From positions 1-14,849 of the forward strand of contig JAYPWI010000048.1 of assembly GCA_038135065.1 (NCBI GenBank): DNA of 14,849 nucleotides, written 5' to 3'. The position numbers and the translations under genes are program-made. The notes under the pieces were generated by a model. That model did not search any database. It was not told where the DNA came from and was given only the letters and a program-made list of their open reading frames with translations. Source of the stretch: JAYPWI01 sp038135065. GTDB lineage: Bacteria > Actinomycetota > Acidimicrobiia > Acidimicrobiales > Poriferisodalaceae. Below, piece after piece: positions 6,158-12,313 of this stretch; positions within the stretch are counted from its first letter, which is position 1, and every line of letters starts with the position of its first letter.

Positions 6158-8496
6158 GCGGACTGTCTGGCATCAGGGTGATGGAAATCGGCGGCGGGGT
6201 GGCCGTCGCCTACGCCGGCAAGTTGTTCGCCGACCTCGGCGCCGACGTCATCCGCCTCGAATCCACGAGCGACGCAGTTCGCCGGCGGCCACACGACGTG
6301 CACCGATGGCTCAACACCAACAAACGGTCGATGACCGACCGACCCGCCACCGTCGAGCGCCTGCTCCCCGGTGCCCACCTGGTGCTCCACGACCTCGACG
6401 ACACCACGGCCGACATTCGAGGACTGGGCCCAGCTCGGGTGGCTGACAGCGATTTCGAAGGAGTGGTCTGCTCGCTCACCCCTTGGGGCCCGACCGGCCC
6501 CTACGCCGGGTACCGGGCAGAGGAGCTCTCCGTGATCCACGGGTCCAGCTGGGGCTTCCTCTCCCCGGGGGCCGCAACCCACGTCGACCTGCCACCCCTC
6601 AAGGCACCCGGACACCATGCCAGCATCAACGTGGCCACTGGGGCTGCCACCGCGGCCCTGGCCGCCCTCGACCGGAGGGAACGAACCGGATTCGGCGAGT
6701 ACATCGCCGTCTCGATGTTCGCAGCAGCGGCCAAGATGACGGAGTTCGCCCCGGCCACCGTCAGCTTCCTAGGTTTCAACCCGTCACGTTTGGGGACCAA
6801 ATCGGTAGTGCCGTGGGGCACCTACCGGTGCCGCGACGGCCTCATCCAAATCACCTGCCCCGAGGAGAACCAGTGGCAGGCCCTGGTCACCCTGATGGGC
6901 GAACCCGACTGGGCCTCCGTGGAGGTCCTGGCCACGGCCGAAGGACGTCGCAGGAATCCCGATCTGGTCGACATCTACCTAGCCGAGTGGTGCGCCGAGC
7001 AGCAGCTCGACGACCTGACCAGGGAGGGCCAGCGCCTTGGCATCTGTGTCACACCCGTGAACACGGTGGCCGATCTCGCCGCCAACGAACACCTGGCCGC
7101 CCGCGGGTTCATCGCCACCGATCCGGCCGGGGTGGTGATGCCGGGCCCGGCCGCACAGACCGATCAGGGGTGGTGGGCCCTGAGAGCCGAGGCCCCCGCT
7201 CCGGGAGCTCATGACGGCGAAGATTGGCACCCGGCCCCGATCCTCGCTGCGGCCGGCGCGGCGGCCGGCCAACCTGGACGGCCCCTCGAGGGCATCAGGG
7301 TCATCGACTTCTCGTGGGTGTGGGCTGGGCCGTTCTGCACCCAACAGCTCGCCCACCTGGGGGCTGATGTCATCCGTCTCGAGTCACCGCATCGCCCGGA
7401 CATCTTCCGACGCATGCCCTTCACTCCCAAGGGCATCCCCCGCACCCTGGACACGTCGGGCCCCTTCCAGCTCTACAACAGTGACAAACGCAGCATCGCC
7501 GTGGATCTGACCAGTGCAGCCGGGCGTGATCTGGTGCTCGAGCTGGTTGCGGCAGCCGACGTGGTGGTGGACAACTTCAGCGTGGGGACCATGGACCAGT
7601 TGGGATTCGGGGTCGAGGACCTGCGCCGGGTCAACCCATCGGTCATCGTCGCGTCGATGTCGGGCTACGGGCAGACCGGGCCGTCGTCGTCGTTCACCGC
7701 CTATGGGCCCGCCGGTGGTGCGATGGCTGGGCTGTACGCGGCCAACGGGTACAGCGGCGGCGAAACCGCCGAGACGGGGATCGCGGTGGGTGACCCGGGG
7801 CTCGGACTAGCCACTGCGTGGGCCATCGTGGCGGCTCTAGTGGCCCGCCGTCGACACGGTGACGTTGCCCGGATCGACGCGGCGATGATCGAAGCCGTTG
7901 CGGCCACCACCGGTGAGCTCTGGATGGAGTGGGTGGCAACCGGCCACCCGCCACCGAGGAGAGGCAATCGGGACCCCGGCTGGGCCCCCCACAACTGCTA
8001 TCCGTGCGAAGGCCAGGACCAGTGGGTGACCATCGCCTGCACCGACGATGCAGAGTGGCGGGCCCTGGCCGACATCATCGGTCTCGGGGACGAGAACGCC
8101 GAGGACTTCGCCTCGGCAGCCCTTCGCCAGGCCCACGAGGATCGACTCGACCAGCTCATCGGCGCGTGGACCGGATCTCGCGACAAGTGGGAGGTCACCC
8201 GGGCGCTGCAAGCGGACGGGGTGGCCGCGTTTCCCTCGCTATCCCCTGCCGAGCTGTGGAATGGCGATCCTCAACTCGACGCCCTGGGCATGCTGGAGCG
8301 GCCAGAGCATCCGGCGACCGGCCCGCGGGTGATCCCCGGCATCCCGTGGAGGCTGACCAACGGCCCCAATGGGCTTCGCCGTCCGGCTCCCCTGCTCGGA
8401 CAGCACACCGCCGAGGTCTTAGCCGAGGTGCTCGGGTACGGCGACGACGACATCGAACATCTCGTGAGGACCGGGGCCATTCCGCTCAACGAATGA
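6154..8496 (+). CDS. Tandem-fused CaiB/BaiF family CoA transferase
   Basis: A 780-residue protein made of two complete class III CoA transferase domains, roughly 1-365 and 375-780; single-domain members are about 400 residues. Both halves start with the family N-terminus (LSGIRVMEIGGG, and LEGIRVIDFSWVWAGPF) and share LFADLGADVIRLES / QLAHLGADVIRLES. These enzymes move CoA between an acyl-CoA and a carboxylate through an aspartyl-CoA thioester. The second half keeps the expected catalytic Asp (D547 in VGDPGLG). At the aligned position the first half has Ser (S157 in HHASINVATG), so it looks catalytically dead. The start at 6154 matches the domain start; no ribosome site is seen. It is divergent from the secreted repeat protein (95-base gap) and is followed 40 bases later by a SnoaL-like gene. 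Substrate unknown; catabolic activation of an organic acid is the likely role. Confidence 0.9.
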   Translation: MSGLSGIRVMEIGGGVAVAYAGKLFADLGADVIRLESTSDAVRRRPHDVHRWLNTNKRSMTDRPATVERLLPGAHLVLHDLDDTTADIRGLGPARVADSDFEGVVCSLTPWGPTGPYAGYRAEELSVIHGSSWGFLSPGAATHVDLPPLKAPGHHASINVATGAATAALAALDRRERTGFGEYIAVSMFAAAAKMTEFAPATVSFLGFNPSRLGTKSVVPWGTYRCRDGLIQITCPEENQWQALVTLMGEPDWASVEVLATAEGRRRNPDLVDIYLAEWCAEQQLDDLTREGQRLGICVTPVNTVADLAANEHLAARGFIATDPAGVVMPGPAAQTDQGWWALRAEAPAPGAHDGEDWHPAPILAAAGAAAGQPGRPLEGIRVIDFSWVWAGPFCTQQLAHLGADVIRLESPHRPDIFRRMPFTPKGIPRTLDTSGPFQLYNSDKRSIAVDLTSAAGRDLVLELVAAADVVVDNFSVGTMDQLGFGVEDLRRVNPSVIVASMSGYGQTGPSSSFTAYGPAGGAMAGLYAANGYSGGETAETGIAVGDPGLGLATAWAIVAALVARRRHGDVARIDAAMIEAVAATTGELWMEWVATGHPPPRRGNRDPGWAPHNCYPCEGQDQWVTIACTDDAEWRALADIIGLGDENAEDFASAALRQAHEDRLDQLIGAWTGSRDKWEVTRALQADGVAAFPSLSPAELWNGDPQLDALGMLERPEHPATGPRVIPGIPWRLTNGPNGLRRPAPLLGQHTAEVLAEVLGYGDDDIEHLVRTGAIPLNE

Positions 8497-8536
8497 CTGC
8501 TGTGCCCAGGACCGACGACCGCCCACGGAGGGACAG

Positions 8537-8979
8537 ATGACCGACCACCCCGATGCCGCATACCTGGCCCGAGCGTGTCTGGACAGGTGGGGGCCCTCGA
8601 CCTCGATGGCCTGCGCGACCTCTTCGCCGACGACGCAGCGTGGGAGTTGGCCTACGGCCTGGACGGGGTGAGCGGCGATCAGCAAACCGTGCGGGGCAGG
8701 GACACCATCTCGACCTTCCACCAGATGTTGCTGTCGGGTATTGCTGAGGTTGGGTTCTTCGACATCGAAGTACATCCGGTGCACGATGGCCTGGCCTTCG
8801 TCCAGTTCCGGTCGCAAGCGACGACCACCAAGGGCCAGCCCTACGGCAACCGCTACGTGGCCCGCTGCGATGCTCGCGATGGCCGGATCACCCACTGGCT
8901 CGAGTTCTTCGATCCCAGACCGGCCGAGATGGTACGAGCCGACATGGCCGAGACCCTGGCCCAGCGGAACCGCCGCTGA
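8537..8979 (+). CDS. SnoaL-like / NTF2-fold protein, frameshifted at a G run
   Basis: The product has a SnoaL-like (NTF2-fold) signature: LDLDGLRDLFADDAAWELAY, then GRDTISTFHQMLL, HDGLAFVQFRS, YGNRYVARCDARDGRITHWLEFFDP. Such proteins are about 130-150 residues and include cyclases, isomerases, hydrolases and non-enzymatic members. The ATG at 8537 has an excellent ribosome site (GGAGG 6 bases upstream) and encodes MTDHPDAAYLARACLDRW, a normal family N-terminus. The rest of the domain is in another frame. The two join if the five-G run at 8589-8593 had one more G, giving a 147-residue protein. As written, the ATG frame leaves the family, and only a GTG at 8575, without a ribosome site, opens the downstream frame. 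A homopolymer error is most likely; a true frameshift mutation is possible. It lies 40 bases after the CoA transferase, so probably the same operon. Confidence 0.72.
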
Positions 8980-8999
8980 CACCGAGTCAGGGAGGCCGG

Positions 9000-9290
9000 T
9001 CAGTCGATTCCGAGGCTGGCCGTGAGAGCAACAAGGTCGGCCCGGAGCCGGTCGATGGCGTCGTCAGCCATCTGGGTCCGACAACGCAGCTCTTCCTGCA
9101 CCTCGGCGGCCCGCTGGGCCAGCCGGCTGCCCTCAGGCGTGAGCACTACGTTGACGACCCGTCCGTCGTCGGGGTCGGGGCTGCGGGTGGCGTAGCCGGT
9201 CGACGATCGGAGAGACGGCATGGGGGCCAACTGCAACTGCTCTGCGATGTGACCCAGCCGCTGCGCAAACCGGACCTGGGTAGCGCAACT
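9000..9290 (-). pseudogene. Decayed MarR-family transcriptional regulator
   Basis: Reading from 9290, the frame gives RFAQRLGHIAEQLQLAP, which resembles the start of a MarR winged helix. It ends with TRSPDPDDGRVVNVVLTPEG and a helical tail to LGID, the wing and C-terminal dimerisation helix of MarR proteins. In between, the recognition helix is broken: SPIVDRL, expected there, is in another frame (9193-9213), and about five residues are missing compared with normal family spacing. That implies at least two indels. The N-terminal helices are also absent, because upstream the strand runs into the LLM monooxygenase gene starting at 9302 with no start codon in frame. An ATG at 9236 opens a 78-residue frame that lacks a DNA-binding domain. 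It lies divergent to the LLM gene, where a MarR regulator would commonly sit. Confidence 0.7.
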
Positions 9291-9301
9291 ACGCTCAGCC
9301 G

Positions 9302-10348
9302 ATGGCTCAGCCCCTCCGCTTCGGCATCGTCCACGACTTCCGCTGCCCTCCGGGGTGCGAGATCCCCATGCCCCGGGTGTACGCCGAAACCTTCGAGCAG
9401 ATCGCCCTGGCCGAGCAGGTCGGTCTCGAACTGTGCTGGTTCACCGAACACCACTTCCTCGACGACGGTTACCTCCCCAACTTCGTCCCCGTGGCCGGCG
9501 CCGCCGCGGCCCGCACCTCCACGATGCGGTTCTCCACTGACATCTGCCTGATGCCCTTTCGCAATCCGATTCGGCTGGCCGAGGACCTGGCCATCCTCGA
9601 CAACATCTCCGACGGGCGCATGGAACTGGGGGCCGGCATGGGCTACGCCGCCCACGAGTTCGCCGGGTTCGGCCTACCCATCAGCCGCCGAGTCTCCCTC
9701 ACCGAGGAGGCCATCGAGGTCCTGCGTCTGGCATGGTCGGGCGAACCGTTCACCTACGAGGGCAAGCGCTACAGCTACCGAGATCTGCGGGTGACCCCCG
9801 ACCCAGTCCAGCAGGGTGGCCCACCGCTGTGGATTGCGGCGACCTCCCTTGCCGGAGCGGAGCGGGCAGCCCGGTACGACACCCACCTACTCCCTCAGGG
9901 CCCGAAGGCCTCTGTCCTCGACCCCTGGCAGGCGGCGCTGCGAGCCGACGGCCGTGACCCGGGCGACAAACGGGTCGGCCTGATCCGGGGGGTCTTCGTG
10001 ACCGATGACCCTGAGCGCGACTGGCCCCCCATCGCCGAGGCCGAGCGCTATCGCCGCAACGTCTACGTGAAGATGATCAAGGCCAGCACCGACCACAAGG
10101 ACAGCCCCCGCGCCTCGGACAGCCCCCGCGAACAGCGGCCTCCCGACCCCCTCAACCCCCTCGTGTGGACCGTCGGCGACGTCGACCACTGCGTTGCCGA
10201 GCTCAGTGCCCTGATGACCGACCACGGCCTCACCGACCTCGTCACCTGGGGCGGTCCTCCGGGCCTCGCCCCCTCGATCATGAACGCATCCATCGAGCGG
10301 TTCGCCACGGAGGTGGTGCCCCGCATCCGGGCGTCCATGACGGCCTGA
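9302..10348 (+). CDS. Luciferase-like (LLM class) flavin- or F420-dependent monooxygenase/oxidoreductase
   Basis: A 348-residue TIM-barrel protein of the bacterial luciferase superfamily, a different subgroup from the LLM protein at 2790-3668. Signatures: LRFGIVHDF at the N-terminus, YAETFEQIALAEQVGLELCWFTEHHF at about 21-46, FSTDICLMPFRNPIRLAEDLAILDNISDGRMELGAGMGY, and RRVSLTEEAIEVLRLAWSGEPFTYEGKRY. The EHHF motif and the DNISDGRMELGAGMG loop are typical of flavin-dependent LLM monooxygenases, but F420 use cannot be excluded. The ATG at 9302 starts at the family N-terminus; no ribosome site is visible, so a leaderless transcript is possible. Its promoter must lie inside the MarR remnant immediately upstream. 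It stands with the SnoaL-like and CoA transferase genes on the same strand, suggesting a shared catabolic role. Substrate unknown. Confidence 0.88.
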   Translation: MAQPLRFGIVHDFRCPPGCEIPMPRVYAETFEQIALAEQVGLELCWFTEHHFLDDGYLPNFVPVAGAAAARTSTMRFSTDICLMPFRNPIRLAEDLAILDNISDGRMELGAGMGYAAHEFAGFGLPISRRVSLTEEAIEVLRLAWSGEPFTYEGKRYSYRDLRVTPDPVQQGGPPLWIAATSLAGAERAARYDTHLLPQGPKASVLDPWQAALRADGRDPGDKRVGLIRGVFVTDDPERDWPPIAEAERYRRNVYVKMIKASTDHKDSPRASDSPREQRPPDPLNPLVWTVGDVDHCVAELSALMTDHGLTDLVTWGGPPGLAPSIMNASIERFATEVVPRIRASMTA

Positions 10349-10398
10349 CCTCGGGCCACCCACATCTACTCATCGATGTCCTTACTCTTCGGGATGTT

Positions 10399-10427
10399 CG
10401 TCCGACGGGAATCCGGTCTGTCGGACG
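10399..10427 (+). terminator. Hairpin between the LLM monooxygenase and the lipoprotein gene
   Basis: CGTCCGAC (10399-10406) and GTCGGACG (10420-10427) form a perfect 8-bp inverted repeat with a 13-base spacer, 51 bases after the LLM stop and 35 before the lipoprotein start. It may be a terminator; the long spacer also allows an operator or leader structure for the lipoprotein gene. No T-run follows. Confidence 0.3.
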
Positions 10428-10461
10428 CGCGTGTGCGTCGCGACGAGTCGGAAGGCATCCA

Positions 10462-11508
10462 ATGTCGAAACTCAGCTCCCGAGCGGCTATCGCTGCGGCC
10501 CTCCTCCTGATCGCCGCCGCATGCGGGGGGTCCAGCGACTCCGACAGCCAAGGATCCACCACCACGGTGGCCGAGCGGACCACCACAACCGAGGCAGCAG
10601 CCACGACAACCACCACAACCGAGGCTGCATCCGCTACGACCACCGAACCCGCGCCCTCATCGACAGCGATGCCCGGCGACTTGGACATCAGTGTTGCGGC
10701 GAGCTTTGGTGACTTGGCCCTGGATCCGGGCTTCTCCCCGGACCCCTCCGAGGTCGACGTCGTCTCAGGCGGCATGGTCGACGTCAGCTACATCGCCGGC
10801 TGCACGGGATGGGCAGCCTCGGCTCCCGATCTCGAACTGGTCTACGGCGCTGGCGGCAGCTACCTCCGCATCTACTTCGAGGCCGATGCCACCGGCGACG
10901 ACGCCACCATCATCATCAACGGCCCCGACGGCGAGTGGTACTGCAACGACGACTTCAGCGGCGTCGACCCCGCCATCGAATTCCTCGACCCACAAGCCGG
11001 CATCTACGACATCTGGATCGGCTCCTACAGCGAAGGCGAGTACCTCGACGGCACCATCGGCATCACCGAATTCAGCCCTGCCGCAGAGGAAGTCCTGGGC
11101 GGTTCGCTCTCCTTCTCCGAGACCGCGAGCTTTGGTGACTTGGCCCTGGATCCAGGCTTCTCCCCGGACCCCTCCGAGGTCGACGTCGTCTCAGGCGGCA
11201 TGGTCGACGTCAGCTACATCGCCGGCTGCACGGGATGGGCAGCCTCGGCTCCCGATCTCGAACTGGTCTACGGCGCTGGCGGCAGCTACCTCCGCATCTA
11301 CTTCGAGGCCGATGCCACCGGCGACGACGCCACCATCATCATCAACGGCCCCGACGGCGAGTGGTACTGCAACGACGACTTCAGCGGCGTCGACCCCGCC
11401 ATCGAATTCCTCGACCCACAAGCCGGCATCTACGACATCTGGATCGGCTCCTACAGCGAAGGCGAGTACCTCCAGGGCGCCATCGGCATCACCGAATTCG
11501 CCTTCTGA
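10462..11508 (+). CDS. Lipoprotein with Thr-rich linker and two near-identical beta-sandwich-like repeats
   Basis: A 348-residue predicted lipoprotein. Residues 1-20 are a lipoprotein signal (SSR, then a hydrophobic core ending LIAAAC) with Cys21 as the lipidated residue; Ala at -3 is a slightly loose lipobox. Residues 31-70 are a Thr/Ala/Glu-rich linker, probably an unfolded spacer off the membrane. Then come two 125-residue repeats (80-204 and 222-346) that differ only at a DG/T versus QG/A site near the end. Each repeat has CTGWAASAPDLELVY, SYLRIYFEADATGDDATIIINGPDG, WYCNDDFSG and AGIYDIWIGSY, a pattern seen in secreted proteins labelled peptidase S1-like or hypothetical. The two Cys per repeat could form a disulfide. 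No protease motif is present. The ATG at 10462 has GGAAGG 6 bases upstream. The function is unknown; extracellular binding is a guess. Confidence 0.82.
   Translation: MSKLSSRAAIAAALLLIAAACGGSSDSDSQGSTTTVAERTTTTEAAATTTTTTEAASATTTEPAPSSTAMPGDLDISVAASFGDLALDPGFSPDPSEVDVVSGGMVDVSYIAGCTGWAASAPDLELVYGAGGSYLRIYFEADATGDDATIIINGPDGEWYCNDDFSGVDPAIEFLDPQAGIYDIWIGSYSEGEYLDGTIGITEFSPAAEEVLGGSLSFSETASFGDLALDPGFSPDPSEVDVVSGGMVDVSYIAGCTGWAASAPDLELVYGAGGSYLRIYFEADATGDDATIIINGPDGEWYCNDDFSGVDPAIEFLDPQAGIYDIWIGSYSEGEYLQGAIGITEFAF
10699..11073 (+). repeat. 375-bp direct repeat, copy 1
   Basis: The first of two in-frame copies offset by exactly 426 bases. Read by eye against copy 2 there are four differences in 375 bases: one silent G/A near 10729 and three within GAC GGC ACC versus CAG GGC GCC near the end. 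Even synonymous positions are conserved, which points to recent duplication or ongoing gene conversion. Confidence 0.95.
11125..11499 (+). repeat. 375-bp direct repeat, copy 2
   Basis: The second copy, joined to the first by a unique 51-base spacer encoding SPAAEEVLGGSLSFSET. It ends three codons before the lipoprotein stop, counting the stop codon. The near-identity makes this locus prone to expansion or contraction and to collapse in short-read assemblies. Confidence 0.95.
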
Positions 11509-11510
11509 GG

Positions 11511-11551
11511 GCTGCGGGGTAACGCCGGTACCCCTGATGGGGCGTCGCAGC
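11511..11551. terminator. Possible bidirectional hairpin between convergent lipoprotein genes
   Basis: The outer arms GCTGCG (11511-11516) and CGCAGC (11546-11551) and an inner pair GGGGTA (11516-11521) with TACCCC (11529-11534) can form competing or nested stems just after the + strand lipoprotein stop. No T-run. The rest of the 138-base convergent gap shows nothing else recognisable. Confidence 0.35.
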
Positions 11552-11646
11552 AACGTTCGAAGCATGAGCGCCGAGCACCAAGGCGACCGACGGCCCTAGG
11601 ACGTCCTTCGCTCGCTGTAGAGCCGAGCAACAGCGCAGTTATGCGG

Positions 11647-12045
11647 TCAACGGATACCCGTGTCGTAGCGCAACTCCAGATGAACCGACCCACCCTCGAT
11701 CACCGTGACAACCACGGAGTCGGGCACCCCGACAAGGCCGTCGACCGGATCGGCCGAGACCTCGTAGGAGCCGGGCTGAAGCGTTACCTCGAAGTACCCA
11801 TCTGCGTCGCTGAACACTCGAATAGCCGTGCGGCCATCGAAGGCACTCACCCGGACGTGGGCACCCTCGACGGGCCTAGGGGCACATGCCGTGTGCTCGT
11901 TGACGGTCGCGCCGTCGTTCGACGACACGGCGACAGGGCAGGTTGGGCCTGCGGTCACCGTGCCGCTCAACACCGCGTCCGCTGTTGAGGGGCCACCGTC
12001 GGCGCCGGAGCACGCAGCGGCCACAACGACCGCTGCGATGATCAT
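11647..12045 (-). CDS. Lipoprotein with a carboxypeptidase-regulatory-like (beta-sandwich) domain
   Basis: A 132-residue predicted lipoprotein. The N-terminus MIIAAVVVAAACSG gives a short signal with Cys12 in a lipobox-like VAAAC. The mature part starts SGTVTAGPTCPV and has CAPRPVEGAHVRV, SDADGYFEVTLQPGSYEV and ends ELRYDTGIR, the pattern of small actinobacterial carboxypeptidase-regulatory-like proteins. These are extracytoplasmic beta-sandwiches without enzymatic residues. The start is uncertain: the ATG at 12045 is the only usual start codon after the preceding gene, but it gives a signal without positive charge. The upstream in-frame sequence SWWPIRRSAG would supply two Arg but has no ATG, GTG or TTG. 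A non-standard start or a small sequence error is possible. It is convergent with the duplicated lipoprotein. Confidence 0.72.
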   Translation of the reverse strand: MIIAAVVVAAACSGADGGPSTADAVLSGTVTAGPTCPVAVSSNDGATVNEHTACAPRPVEGAHVRVSAFDGRTAIRVFSDADGYFEVTLQPGSYEVSADPVDGLVGVPDSVVVTVIEGGSVHLELRYDTGIR

Positions 12046-12079
12046 CCCCGCCGATCGACGGATCGGCCACCAACTGGCT

Positions 12080-12101
12080 CGACCCCTCCTCAGAGGGGCC
12101 G
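12080..12101 (-). terminator. Terminator-like hairpin after the helicase/cold-shock gene
   Basis: Arms 12080-12088 and 12093-12101 pair over 9 bp (one G-U) around a 4-base loop, 14 bases after the helicase/cold-shock stop. No T-run follows. The 3' arm contains AGGAGGGG, which also looks like a ribosome binding site but sits too far from, or out of frame with, a usable start for the next lipoprotein. Confidence 0.55.
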
Positions 12102-12115
12102 AATGTTGGGTCCGC

Positions 12116-12313
12116 TCAGATGGCCCGAACGTTGTGGGCTTCGTTGCCCTTGCGCCCGGGAGCAACATCGAACTCGACTCGCTGACCTTCGTCGAGCGAA
12201 CGGTAGCCCTCGCCGACGATGTTCGAGAAGTGGACGAACACATCGTCACCCTCCTCGACGGAAATGAAGCCATAGCCCTTCGAGCTGTTGAAGAACTTCA
12301 CGGTTCCCTGCAT
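12116..12313 (-). CDS. Possible free cold-shock protein from an internal start
   Basis: ATG at 12313 (codon 436 of the helicase fusion) starts exactly at the cold-shock domain, MQGTVKFFN, and would give a 65-residue protein, the normal size of a CspA-family protein. GAGAGG ends 7 bases upstream, a well-placed ribosome binding site. The same frame is read through from the helicase. Free Csp proteins are single-stranded nucleic acid chaperones. Whether this start is used, alone or beside the fusion, cannot be told from sequence. Confidence 0.45.
   Translation of the reverse strand: MQGTVKFFNSSKGYGFISVEEGDDVFVHFSNIVGEGYRSLDEGQRVEFDVAPGRKGNEAHNVRAI

Noticed and set aside
10165..10461. N-terminal extension of the duplicated lipoprotein
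   Set aside because: It overlaps the LLM monooxygenase gene and would bury the lipoprotein signal; the ATG at 10462 has GGAAGG upstream.
10691..11599. Thr/Ser/Pro-rich open frame over the duplicated lipoprotein
   Set aside because: It is a shadow of the repeats in a different frame; low complexity results from the repeated codons.
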